Below the pieces are notes generated by a model. It did not search any database. It was not told the DNA's origin and saw nothing but the letters and a program-made list of their open reading frames with translations. A stretch of 11,944 nt of DNA from an uncultured Verrucomicrobiota bacterium (GTDB taxonomy: Bacteria; Verrucomicrobiota; Kiritimatiellia; RFP12; UBA3636). The stretch covers positions 1 through 11,944 of the forward strand of contig CAMNDA010000365.1 of the NCBI GenBank assembly GCA_946534745.1. Direction: 5' to 3'. Shown here piece after piece: positions 1 to 7,002 of this stretch. Within the stretch, counting starts at the first letter, position 1. Each line of letters begins with the position of its first letter. The position numbers were made by a program, and so were the translations under genes.

Positions 1-44
1 TCCTCCTCCCCCTCCTCGCCCTCGCCGCCGCGCCGGCGCGCGCC
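1..44 (+). other. Partial Sec signal peptide (h- and c-region)
   Basis: The codons from position 3 encode a Leu/Ala-rich hydrophobic core ending in APARA, followed by the acidic sequence EDPAT. The A-x-A pattern before ED fits a signal peptidase I site, with cleavage predicted after position 44. The basic n-region lies outside the window. Confidence 0.75.
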
Positions 45-1322
45 GAAGACCCCGCCACGCGGAGCCCGGTCGCGGGGAAGTCCCACGCGGATGCTGCTTT
101 CGCCGATTCCCCCCTGGCGTCCGCATTGGCGAACGCAGACTGGATCCCCTTGGTTGTCGAGTCGGTATCCATCGACACAACGGCCCCGCGGGAGCTTCGC
201 AAGAACTGGGTTGTGTCGTTCTCGGGGGGCATCAAGGCCCGCGTCCACAGTCCGGCCAAGACATTCGGCCTGTCCACGGACGAGTTGCCGGGCAAACGGT
301 TCGGCATCCGGTTCTCCGACCGCCACGCCGCCGTCGTCGCCCTGCGCGGAGCCGTCTACTCCGGCGAACTGGAGGTCCGCGCGCTCGTTCCCGTTTCGGC
401 GATGGACTCGATCCGCGAAATCCTGTCGGAGGAATCGCAGAAGGGTCTGGAATACAGCGACGGATACTGGGACGGCGACGCTCCGTCGAGACTGAAGGCC
501 CTCCTGGGCGAGCCGTTCGGACGGTTCGACAATTGCGCGATGGAAACGAACTGGGTATCGGAGTCCTGGTGGCTGGAGGACGGGACTTCGTTCTCGTGCA
601 TAGCGGTCCGCGACCGTATCGCTTCCCCGGCCTTCTACCACCGTTTCGCGGACGCAACCCTTCTGGCCCCGAAAAGAAAGAGGGCCCGCGAGTGGGAACC
701 TCGGCCCCTGCCGGACGGCCGTTATCCCTGCGTGCCGATGCTGGAGGGCCGAGCCCTTCCCCGCTCCAAGGCCGGCTATCGCGTTTCCCGCATCTACGAT
801 GTTTCTTCGGATCGAATCTTCTACCTGCTGTCGCCGGATTTCAACCGGAGCCGAAGCCTTGCCGAAGTGCTTGTGTGCGACATCCGGCTCGATTCGCTCG
901 CGGACGCGATCGGCTTCGTCGACGAAAATGCCGGTACGAACACTCCGTTGGTATTCTTGAAGACGGACTACCTGTCGTCCAATTGGGAGGGAATGCCCAC
1001 GGGTTCGATATTCGATGATCGCCTTGTTTCCAGTCTCTTCGTCCACGTTCTCACGCAGGACGATTGGAACGAGCTGCAGACCGCCCGCCGGAACGGAACC
1101 GTGGAAGCATTCGCGAAAAAGCCCCGGGTCGGGAGGGCCGAGACCGACCGCATGTGCGACTTTCTTCTGGAAACGGAGCGACAGGAATTGACCGCGCTCC
1201 TGCGGAACCCGCCCGAAACCCTCACGCCGTCGTGCCGGACCCGCATCGAGAAATTCCTTTGGACGTACGCTCCCGAGCCGAGCCCCGCGCCCGCCCCCCA
1301 CGCGGACTCCGCCCAACCCTAG
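1..1322 (+). CDS. Exported protein of unknown function, 5' end outside window
   Basis: The reading frame is open from position 3 to the TAG at 1320-1322, giving 439 visible residues, and it clearly begins upstream. The first visible residues (LLPLLALAAAPARA, then ED) are the hydrophobic core and cleavage region of a Sec signal peptide, so a TTG at 126 is not the real start. I do not recognise the mature protein. It is mixed alpha/beta in character, has scattered cysteines and no transmembrane segment. It ends in a low-complexity tail rich in Pro, Ala and Ser (PEPSPAPAP). Codon use is less GC3-biased than in gluQ or the regulator gene, with many GAA, TTC, TCG and TTG codons. The leader closely matches that of the 1110-residue exported protein at 7012-10344 at DNA level, suggesting paralogy or a shared leader. 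The role is unknown; the location is inferred to be periplasmic or extracellular. Confidence 0.8.
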   Translation, partial: LLPLLALAAAPARAEDPATRSPVAGKSHADAAFADSPLASALANADWIPLVVESVSIDTTAPRELRKNWVVSFSGGIKARVHSPAKTFGLSTDELPGKRFGIRFSDRHAAVVALRGAVYSGELEVRALVPVSAMDSIREILSEESQKGLEYSDGYWDGDAPSRLKALLGEPFGRFDNCAMETNWVSESWWLEDGTSFSCIAVRDRIASPAFYHRFADATLLAPKRKRAREWEPRPLPDGRYPCVPMLEGRALPRSKAGYRVSRIYDVSSDRIFYLLSPDFNRSRSLAEVLVCDIRLDSLADAIGFVDENAGTNTPLVFLKTDYLSSNWEGMPTGSIFDDRLVSSLFVHVLTQDDWNELQTARRNGTVEAFAKKPRVGRAETDRMCDFLLETERQELTALLRNPPETLTPSCRTRIEKFLWTYAPEPSPAPAPHADSAQP

Positions 1323-1545
1323 CCCCCTCCGCTCCGCGCGAGCGAAGGCGTCGGCTGGCGTAGGGAAGACCGGAAACGGATGATGTAAAACGGATAAATG
1401 GCAGTGCAGGAGAAGATGAATCAATGAAAATCACGCACGGTGGAATTGGAAATCGGGGAGAAGAAATGGAAGGAGAGGCGATGGAACGGGCGGTAGGCCA
1501 AATTGTGGGAAAGTGTGGAAAATGCGAAAACGGGCCCGCAACCCC
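1323..1545. other. Purine-rich intergenic spacer
   Basis: This spacer holds no convincing gene. From about 1350 to 1535 the + strand is strongly purine-rich (runs such as GGAGAAGAAATGGAAGGAGAGG near 1457-1478) and much lower in GC than the flanking genes. A 41-codon frame at 1424-1549 is present but looks accidental. No T-tailed terminator hairpin was found after the stop at 1322; the only stem seen there is a weak CGCT/AGCG pair near 1329-1343. Confidence 0.5.
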
Positions 1546-1574
1546 TTGACACGCCTTTCCCCGTTCTATATCCT
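1546..1574 (+). promoter_or_regulatory. Sigma-70-type promoter of the membrane pair/peptidase operon
   Basis: A perfect -35 TTGACA lies at 1546-1551. A 17-nt spacer separates it from TATCCT at 1569-1574; TATATC at 1567-1572 with a 15-nt spacer is the alternative -10. Transcription would start near 1580, only about 10 nt before the ATG at 1590, so the mRNA would have almost no leader. Confidence 0.65.
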
Positions 1575-1589
1575 CGCCCGCATCGGACC

Positions 1590-2300
1590 ATGAACGGCGA
1601 ATTCCTTCCCCTGCTCCTCCTGCGGGACGGAGAAGCGTTCCGGACGCGGCTGCGCGAGCGGCGCGTCGGGGCCGGAGGCGTGGCGCAGCTGGCGCTGTTC
1701 GTGTGCCTCGCCTGCGCAGTCTACGGCGCGGCGCTCGCGGGATGGCGGTCGCCGCGGCTTTCGCTCTACGTCGCCGCCAAGCTCCCGATGGTGTTCCTCG
1801 GGTCGACGCTCGTCGTCGCGGCCTGCAACGCCGTCGCCGCCGCGCTGCTCGGGACCGGGCTCGGGCTGCGCGACGTCCTCGCCGCCGTCTTCGGCGCGAT
1901 GGCGCTGGCGGGCTGGATCCTGCTCGCGCTCGCCCCGGTCGCGCTCTTCCTCGTCGCCGCGGCGTGCCCCGCCGAGGGGACGGACGAGGTCCTGCGCCGC
2001 GCCCACAACGCGATGCTCCTCACGCACATCGCCGTCCTCGGCGCCGCGGGGCTCGCCGGGATCGGCTCGCTCTGGTCGGCCCTGCGCCGCCTGGTGCCCG
2101 ACCGCGGCCGCGCCGCCGCGCTCGCCGCCGTCTGGGTCGGCGCCTACGCGTTCGTCGGGACGCAGCTCGGATGGATGCTGCGCCCGTTCGTCGGCAGCCC
2201 GTTCTACCCCGTCGTCTTCCTTCGCGAGGACGCCCTCGACCGCAACTTCTACGAGTTCGTCCTCGGCGAGGTCGTCCCCTTCCTCTTCGGCTTCGAATGA
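1590..2300 (+). CDS. Five-helix integral membrane protein (first of a tandem pair)
   Basis: This is a 236-residue Ala/Leu-rich protein with about five predicted membrane segments (roughly residues 31-51, 59-88, 95-125, 143-163 and 174-197). It has a basic stretch before the first helix (RTRLRERR, 18-25) and a conserved-looking C-terminal end WMLRPFVGSP (195-204). The ATG at 1590 is preferred to an in-frame ATG at 1503, because the promoter lies between them and the extra 29 residues look like untranslated spacer. No Shine-Dalgarno is visible, in keeping with the very short leader. The pattern GWR...LALAPVxLFLV and the final LRP motif recur in the next protein, so the two are divergent paralogues. 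The fold recalls small polytopic families of the Yip1 type, but no family can be assigned. It probably works with the downstream membrane protein and peptidase. Confidence 0.8.
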   Translation: MNGEFLPLLLLRDGEAFRTRLRERRVGAGGVAQLALFVCLACAVYGAALAGWRSPRLSLYVAAKLPMVFLGSTLVVAACNAVAAALLGTGLGLRDVLAAVFGAMALAGWILLALAPVALFLVAAACPAEGTDEVLRRAHNAMLLTHIAVLGAAGLAGIGSLWSALRRLVPDRGRAAALAAVWVGAYAFVGTQLGWMLRPFVGSPFYPVVFLREDALDRNFYEFVLGEVVPFLFGFE

Positions 2301-2316
2301 CACGCACCACCCACGC

Positions 2317-2322
2317 AAAGGA
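2317..2322 (+). promoter_or_regulatory. Ribosome binding site for second membrane protein
   Basis: AAAGGA lies 7 nt before the ATG at 2330, in the 29-nt gap after the upstream stop. It fixes the start codon and shows independent initiation within one transcript. Confidence 0.6.
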
Positions 2323-2329
2323 TACCGCC

Positions 2330-3085
2330 ATGAACGATACGACTCCGCCTCCGATGCCCGCCGCGCCCGCTCCGGCGCCGGCTCCCGCCGCCGCGCCCGC
2401 CGCGCCCGGCTCGCTCTCCGAACTGCTCAAGACGCCCGACCGCTACTCGCTCGGAATCGTGGGCGGCGGCGACGTCGGCCCGCGCGTCGCGCTCGCGCTC
2501 GCCGCGGCCGCCGCCGGCTTCGCGCTCTACTTCTTCGCGGCGGGGTTCTTCGCCGGCTGGCGGGTCGCGCTGCTGGACGCGGCCAAGGGCGCGGGCGTCG
2601 CGCTCTTCGCCTTCGCGCTGTGCCTCCCGAGCCTCTACGTCTTCTCGTGCGTCTCGGGCGCGACGCTCCGCGCGGGGCAGATCGTCGCCGCCGGCGCGGC
2701 GTGCCTCGCGACGGCGGGGATGCTCCTCGCCGCGCTCGCGCCGGTGCTGTGGCTCTTCGCGGTTTCGTCCTCGTCGGCCGCGTTCGTTACGGCGCTCGCC
2801 GTGCTGCTCGCCGTCCCCGCCGTCTGGCTCGCCGTGCGCCCCGCGATCGGCCTGCAGACCGCGGGAGGCGTCCGCTCGACCGCCGGGCTGCGCCTGTGGC
2901 TCGCGGTGCTCGCCGTCGTCGCGCTCCAGACCGTGACGCTCCTGCGCCCGATGCTCGCCGCGCCGGAGAAGCCAGCCGAAGGCGAAGCGGCCACCGCCGA
3001 GGCGGCAGCGCCCGCCGCCCCGGAAAAGATGTTCTTCCTCGAGCACTTCGTACGCACCCTCGATTCATCCCCCGCGAGAAGGTAA
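2330..3085 (+). CDS. Five-helix integral membrane protein with Pro/Ala-rich N-terminus (second of pair)
   Basis: The product has 251 residues. It begins with a flexible, low-complexity Pro/Ala segment (residues 6-27, alternating PA) and a short soluble stretch LSELLKTPDRYSLGIV. About five membrane segments follow (roughly 51-76, 85-106, 115-144, 150-170 and 186-207), then an Ala/Glu-rich tail (211-232). Helix order, the GWR turn after helix 1, the LAALAPVLWLFAV helix and the LRP after the last helix align with the 1590-2300 protein, so this is a diverged tandem duplicate. The Pro/Ala N-terminus is unique to this copy and could be a docking arm. The 29-nt gap upstream and 12-nt gap downstream indicate one operon with the neighbouring membrane protein and the peptidase. 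The biochemical role is unknown; a heteromeric inner-membrane complex is an inference. Confidence 0.78.
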   Translation: MNDTTPPPMPAAPAPAPAPAAAPAAPGSLSELLKTPDRYSLGIVGGGDVGPRVALALAAAAAGFALYFFAAGFFAGWRVALLDAAKGAGVALFAFALCLPSLYVFSCVSGATLRAGQIVAAGAACLATAGMLLAALAPVLWLFAVSSSSAAFVTALAVLLAVPAVWLAVRPAIGLQTAGGVRSTAGLRLWLAVLAVVALQTVTLLRPMLAAPEKPAEGEAATAEAAAPAAPEKMFFLEHFVRTLDSSPARR

Positions 3086-3097
3086 TCCCGACAAACC

Positions 3098-4408
3098 GTG
3101 AAAAAGACAGCCATCCTGAACTCCCTCTTCGCCGTCGCCGCGATCGCCCTGGCCCCCGCCGCCGCGCAGGCGGCAGGCGACCTCGGGCCCGCGCTGAAGG
3201 ACGGCACGTTCTTCACGACGCCGCTCTCCGGCCAGGCGGCGCTCCGCAACGAGCGGTTCGCCTGGGTCGTGAAGGACAAGCAGATGCGCTTTCCGACCCC
3301 GGGATTCACTCTTGGGACCGTGAAGCCGGGCGAGACGCTGCTCCTCGTCGCGGACGGGAAGCCGTCAGGCCTGCGCATCTCGCTCTACAACCGCGGCGAC
3401 AACGGCGCGATCGACGACGCGACCTTCGCCGCGCGCCACGCGGCGGCCGTGAAGGCGATCGCGGAGCTCGCGGGAGGCGAGGGCGAGGAGTTCCGCCGCA
3501 AGACCGACCCGACGAAGCAGGACGCCGACGTCGCCGGGCGCAGCTGGAAGGCGACGGGCGCGACGTATTCGCTCGAATGGGCCGTCGCGCGCAAGGGGAC
3601 GGACCTCGTCCCGCTCGCCGAATACCTGCGCCTCGACGTCCTGCCCGCGGGCGCCTCGGTCGGCGGCGGCGCGGCGCAGGGCGGACGCCGCACAGACCCG
3701 CGCTCGCACGTCGCGCGCGGCGAGGACGGCACCGTGGAGCTGAAGGACGTCCCGATGGTCGACCAGGGGCAGAAGGGCTACTGCGCCGCGGCGACCGTGG
3801 CGCGCATCATGGGCTACTACGGCTACGACTTCCTCGACCAGCACCAGATCGCCTCGTGGGCGAAGTCCGACGCCGACCGCGGCACCAACGAGAAGATGCT
3901 CGACGCCATCGCGGGCGTGCTGCACGACCGCTACAAGCTCGTCTACCGCGAGGTTCCGGGGTCCGTCAACGACTTCTTCAAGCTCGTCGAGGACTACAAC
4001 AAGGCGGCCAAGCGCCTCAAGCGGCCGGAGGTCTCCCTCAAGCCGATGCCCGGCACGCGCGTCATCGACGCGGGGGCGGTCTGGCGGCAGTTCCAGCCGG
4101 ACGTCCTGCGCGAGGCGCGGACGAAGAACCAGACGCGAAACAACCTCTTCTTCGACAACATCCGAAAGAGCATCGACGCGGGCGTGCCGGTCGTGTGGTC
4201 GGTGATGCTCGGGCTCGTCCAGGAGGATCCGCCGCTGCCGCAGGCCTTCGGCGGGCACATGCGGCTCATCATCGGCTACAACCAGAGGGAACGGACGATC
4301 CTCTACACCGACTCCTGGGGCGCGAAACACGAGCGCAAGACGATGAAGCTCGAGGACGCGATCCTGATCACGACGGGCCTGCGCACGATCGCCCCGACGC
4401 TCAACTAG
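3098..4408 (+). CDS. Exported C39-like/papain-fold cysteine peptidase
   Basis: This 436-residue protein starts with GTG at 3098. The start is chosen because it gives a classic signal peptide, MKKTAILNS then a hydrophobic core ending APAAAQA (cleavage near residue 25/26). AGAAGG at 3077-3082, overlapping the upstream stop, is a distant ribosome site (15 nt). Residues 26-210 form an unrecognised exported N-terminal domain. Residues 217-430 look like a C39-like peptidase: the block MVDQGQKGYCAAATVARIM holds Gln223 and nucleophile Cys229, at papain spacing. FGGHMRLIIGYN holds His387, and YTDSWGA holds Asp405, completing the Cys-His-Asp set. The family cleaves peptides, often after Gly-Gly in leader processing, or remodels the envelope; here the substrate is unknown. 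Unlike true bacteriocin C39 proteases it is not fused to an ABC transporter and should act outside the cytoplasm. It is last in the operon and its stop overlaps that of the convergent regulator gene. Confidence 0.82.
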   Translation: MKKTAILNSLFAVAAIALAPAAAQAAGDLGPALKDGTFFTTPLSGQAALRNERFAWVVKDKQMRFPTPGFTLGTVKPGETLLLVADGKPSGLRISLYNRGDNGAIDDATFAARHAAAVKAIAELAGGEGEEFRRKTDPTKQDADVAGRSWKATGATYSLEWAVARKGTDLVPLAEYLRLDVLPAGASVGGGAAQGGRRTDPRSHVARGEDGTVELKDVPMVDQGQKGYCAAATVARIMGYYGYDFLDQHQIASWAKSDADRGTNEKMLDAIAGVLHDRYKLVYREVPGSVNDFFKLVEDYNKAAKRLKRPEVSLKPMPGTRVIDAGAVWRQFQPDVLREARTKNQTRNNLFFDNIRKSIDAGVPVVWSVMLGLVQEDPPLPQAFGGHMRLIIGYNQRERTILYTDSWGAKHERKTMKLEDAILITTGLRTIAPTLN

Positions 4409-5805
4409 AGCTCTTCCTCCGCGCGACCGTTGCGGCCGGGGACGCCCCAGGCGGCGAGCTTGCGGTGCAGGGTGCGGCGGCTGATGCCGAGGGCGTCGGC
4501 CGCGCGGGAGCGGTTGCCGCCCGCCGCCTCGAGCGCCGCGAGAATCTTGCGCTTCTCCGCCTGCGCGAGCGATTCGGTCGGGATCGGCTCGGGCGAGACG
4601 CGCGCCGCGGTCTCGGCGCCGTCTCGGATGTTCGCGGGGACGTCCTGGACCGTGAGGAGCTCTCCGCGCGAAAGGACGACCATCTTCTCGACGGTGTTGC
4701 GCAGCTCGCGGACGTTGCCCGGCCACGGGTAGGCCTGCAGCACGGCCATCGCCGCCGGCTCGATGCCGGAGACGCTGCGGCCGTTCTGCGGCGCGAACTC
4801 CTTCACGAACCGGTCGCAGAGCATCGGGATGTCGCCCGTGCGCTCGGCGAGCGTCGGCATGCGGATGTCGACGACGTTGAGGCGGTAGAAGAGGTCCTCG
4901 CGGAAGCGTCCGGCGCGCACCTCGGCGGCGAGGTCGCGGTTGGTGGCGGCGACGACGCGGATGTCCGCCGTGAGCGTCTCGGTGCCGCCGACTCGCTCGA
5001 ACTGGCGCGTCTCGAGCACGCGCAGGAGCTTGACCTGCACGGAGGCATCGATCTCGCCGATCTCGTCGAGGAAGAGCGTGCCGCCGCTCGCGAGCTCGAA
5101 GCGGCCCTTGCGCTGGGCGATCGCGCCCGTGAAGGCGCCCTTCTCGTGTCCGAAGAGCTCGCTCTCGAGCAGCTCGCGGGAGAGAGCGGCGCAGTGCACC
5201 GCGACGAACGGCCCCGCGGCGCGCGGCGAGAGGTGGTGGATCGCCTGGGCGACGAGCTCCTTGCCCGTCCCGCTCGCGCCCTCGATGAGGACGGTCGCCT
5301 GCGTGGGCGCGGCCTGGCGGATGACGTCGAAGAGCCGCTCCATCGCGGGCGAGGAGCCGACGATGTTCTCGAGGCCGTAGCGGGCGTCGAGGCGGCGCTT
5401 CAGGTCGCGGTTCTCGCGCTCCAGGTCGCGGGCGCGGAGAGCGCGCTCAAGAACGAGGTCGAGCTGGTCGAGGTTGACGGGCTTCGTGAGGAAGTTCTGC
5501 GCGCCGAGCTTCATTGCCTCGACCGCGGTCTCGACCGTCCCGTAGGCGGTGAGGAGGATGCAGACCGTGGCGGGGTGCTTCTCGCGAACCTGACGCAGCA
5601 GCGCGAGGCCGTCCTCGCCCGGCATCCGGACGTCGGAGAGCATCACATCGGCCGGGCGCTCGTCGAGCGCCTTGAGCGCCGCCGCCGCGGACTCCGCGAG
5701 CACGACGTCGTAGTCGCGCCGCAACGCGCGCCCGAGCCCCTCGCGCGTGTTCTTCTCGTCGTCCACCACGAGGACGACCGGCTTGTTGGCAGGTGTGTCG
5801 TTCAT
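4405..5805 (-). CDS. NtrC-family sigma-54-dependent response regulator
   Basis: The 466-residue protein has the full three-domain layout of NtrC/AtoC/ZraR regulators. The receiver domain (residues 8-120) has acidic Asp15/Asp16, phospho-acceptor Asp58 in LSDVRMP, Thr86 and Lys108. The AAA+ domain (about 145-375) has Walker A GASGTGKE (176-183), the sigma-54 contact loop GAFTGA (223-228), Walker B GGTLFLDE (241-248) and arginines in FREDLFYRL. The C-terminus carries a Fis-type helix-turn-helix (about 431-452, NRSRAADALGISRRTLHRKL). When phosphorylated it would remodel RNA polymerase-sigma-54 at -24/-12 promoters. The last helix and acidic tail are complete. No sensor kinase lies next to it, so its signal and targets are unknown. 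It faces the exported peptidase tail-to-tail and is divergent from gluQ; neither arrangement proves a functional link. Its ATG sits 7 nt after the -10 box, suggesting a leaderless mRNA. Confidence 0.95.
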   Translation of the reverse strand: MNDTPANKPVVLVVDDEKNTREGLGRALRRDYDVVLAESAAAALKALDERPADVMLSDVRMPGEDGLALLRQVREKHPATVCILLTAYGTVETAVEAMKLGAQNFLTKPVNLDQLDLVLERALRARDLERENRDLKRRLDARYGLENIVGSSPAMERLFDVIRQAAPTQATVLIEGASGTGKELVAQAIHHLSPRAAGPFVAVHCAALSRELLESELFGHEKGAFTGAIAQRKGRFELASGGTLFLDEIGEIDASVQVKLLRVLETRQFERVGGTETLTADIRVVAATNRDLAAEVRAGRFREDLFYRLNVVDIRMPTLAERTGDIPMLCDRFVKEFAPQNGRSVSGIEPAAMAVLQAYPWPGNVRELRNTVEKMVVLSRGELLTVQDVPANIRDGAETAARVSPEPIPTESLAQAEKRKILAALEAAGGNRSRAADALGISRRTLHRKLAAWGVPGRNGRAEEEL

Positions 5806-5812
5806 GTCCCGA

Positions 5813-5842
5813 AGTCTACCGCCACCCGCGCCATTTTGTCAA
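5813..5842 (-). promoter_or_regulatory. Promoter of the sigma-54 activator gene
   Basis: On the minus strand a perfect TTGACA (5837-5842) is followed after 18 nt by TAGACT (5813-5818). The ATG begins after seven more nucleotides (5806-5812), so the predicted transcription start coincides with, or is next to, the start codon. No Shine-Dalgarno is present or possible in such a leader. Confidence 0.7.
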
Positions 5843-5877
5843 CATTCGGTGCGCCAAAGAGTCTCGCTTACTACTTT

Positions 5878-5899
5878 TTAAAGGGGTCTGTCCCCTTAA
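5878..5899. repeat. REP-like palindromic hairpin
   Basis: AAGGGG-TCTGT-CCCCTT (5881-5897) forms a perfect 6-bp stem with a 5-nt loop, extended by flanking TTA/TAA with one bulged A. It lies in an AT-rich patch (about 5865-5960) between two divergent promoters. GGGGTCTGTCCCC cores of this kind are familiar to me from intergenic repeats linked to REP-associated tyrosine transposases, though I cannot confirm other copies here. It has no T-run on the + strand, so a terminator role is unlikely. Confidence 0.5.
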
Positions 5900-5960
5900 C
5901 AAGTTTGAAAACCGTCTTTTTACTGATTGTTTCGTAGATGTGGTTTTTCGGATGAAAGAA

Positions 5961-5971
5961 CCGGAAACCGG
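5961..5971. promoter_or_regulatory. Short inverted repeat upstream of gluQ
   Basis: CCGG-AAA-CCGG is a perfect inverted repeat centred about 34 nt upstream of the gluQ -10 box. It could be an operator half-site pair, but its length is small enough to arise by chance. Confidence 0.2.
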
Positions 5972-5996
5972 ACGGGTGGCGCGACGAAAGGCGTTG

Positions 5997-6005
5997 TGGT
6001 AGACT
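5997..6005 (+). promoter_or_regulatory. Extended -10 promoter of gluQ
   Basis: TGGTAGACT provides an extended TGn motif and a TAGACT hexamer (6000-6005); no good -35 is seen 16-19 nt upstream. The hexamer and its 7-nt distance to the ATG are identical to those at the divergent regulator gene, which again implies a leaderless transcript. Confidence 0.55.
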
Positions 6006-6012
6006 TGCCGGC

Positions 6013-7002
6013 ATGGAAAGCACGGAACCACGGATCCGCGGGCGGCTGGCGCCGAGTCCGACGGGGGCGCTGCATCTGGGCAACGCACGGTCGTTCCTGC
6101 TGGCCTGGCTCTCGGTGCGGTCGCGCGGCGGGTCGATCGTCCTGCGGATCGAGGATCTCGACCACCCGAAGGTGAAGCCCGGCGCCGCCGCGGGGATCTT
6201 CGAGGACCTGCGCTGGCTCGGGCTCGACTGGGACGAGGGCCCCGACGTCGGCGGCCCGTGCGGTCCCTACGTCCAGTCGCTGCGCCGCGCACGCTACCGC
6301 GAGGCGCTCGCGGCCCTGCGCGCGAAGGGGCTCGCCTATCCGTGCGTCTGCTCGCGGCGCGACGTGGCGGAGGCGCAGTCCGCGCCGCACGGGCGCGATC
6401 CGCATTCGCTCGCCTACGACGGGCACTGCCGCGGCCGCTTTGCCTCGTGGGAGGAGGCGTGCGCCGCGCTTCCGCCGGGGCGCCTGCCTGTCTGGCGCTT
6501 CCGCGCCGCGCCGGGCGTCTCCGCCTTCGACGACGCCTTCCTCGGCCGCCGCGAGCTCGACCTCGCCGGAGAGCTCGGCGACTTCGCCTTCGCGCGCGAC
6601 CCCGACGGCGCCGGATACCAGCTCGCGTGCGCGGTCGACGACGCCGCGATGGGCGTCACGGAGGTGCTGCGCGGCGACGACCTCGTCGACGCGACGCACT
6701 GCCAGCTCGCGCTCCAGGCCGCGCTCGGCCTCCCGCGGCCTCGCTACGTCCACGTCCCGCTCGTCGTCGCGGAGGACGGCCGCCGCCTCGCCAAGCGCCA
6801 CGGCGACACGCGCCTCGCGACGCTCCGCGACGCCGGCGTTCCGGCCGCGCGCGTCGTGGGACTGCTCGCGTGGTGGAGCGGGCTGGCGCCGTTCGGCGCC
6901 GAATGCGCGCCGGCCGACCTGCTGGCGGACTTCTCCCTCTCCCGAGTCCCCCGCGCCCCCGCCGTCCTCGACGCCCGCGTCCGCGCCATGCTCGGACTTT
7001 AG
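6013..7002 (+). CDS. gluQ: Glutamyl-queuosine tRNA(Asp) synthetase
   Basis: GluQRS activates glutamate and attaches it to the queuosine at position 34 of tRNA(Asp), in the cytoplasm. The 329-residue length fits a GluRS catalytic core without the anticodon-binding domain (true GluRS has roughly 470-500 residues). Visible signatures are the class I HIGH-type block APSPTGALHLGN (13-24), LRIEDLD (44-50) and a KMSKS-type loop RRLAKRHGD (257-265). The zinc site C-x-C ... Y-x3-C is formed by Cys111, Cys113, Tyr135 and Cys139, and is typical of GluQRS. The ATG at 6013 gives the expected N-terminus and sits 7 nt after the -10 box. The gene ends 9 bp before the convergent stop of the exported 1110-residue protein. 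A discriminating or truncated GluRS is the alternative, but length and zinc motif favour GluQ. Confidence 0.92.
   Translation: MESTEPRIRGRLAPSPTGALHLGNARSFLLAWLSVRSRGGSIVLRIEDLDHPKVKPGAAAGIFEDLRWLGLDWDEGPDVGGPCGPYVQSLRRARYREALAALRAKGLAYPCVCSRRDVAEAQSAPHGRDPHSLAYDGHCRGRFASWEEACAALPPGRLPVWRFRAAPGVSAFDDAFLGRRELDLAGELGDFAFARDPDGAGYQLACAVDDAAMGVTEVLRGDDLVDATHCQLALQAALGLPRPRYVHVPLVVAEDGRRLAKRHGDTRLATLRDAGVPAARVVGLLAWWSGLAPFGAECAPADLLADFSLSRVPRAPAVLDARVRAMLGL

Noticed and set aside
1424..1549. 41-codon frame with a CGKC motif and an upstream AGGAG
   Set aside because: It lies in the purine-rich spacer, its composition follows that skew, its stop falls inside the operon's -35 box, and it looks like no known small protein.
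1503..1589. In-frame upstream ATG extending the first membrane protein by 29 residues
   Set aside because: The extension crosses the TTGACA promoter and reads like spacer; the ATG at 1590 gives a normal membrane-protein N-terminus.
2620..5937. Very long open frame on the + strand
   Set aside because: It runs through two + strand genes and antisense across the regulator gene, is extremely Arg/Ala-rich, and is an artefact of GC-rich codon bias.
6013..7002. True glutamyl-tRNA synthetase (gltX)
   Set aside because: It is too short, lacks the anticodon-binding domain, and has the GluQ-type zinc motif.
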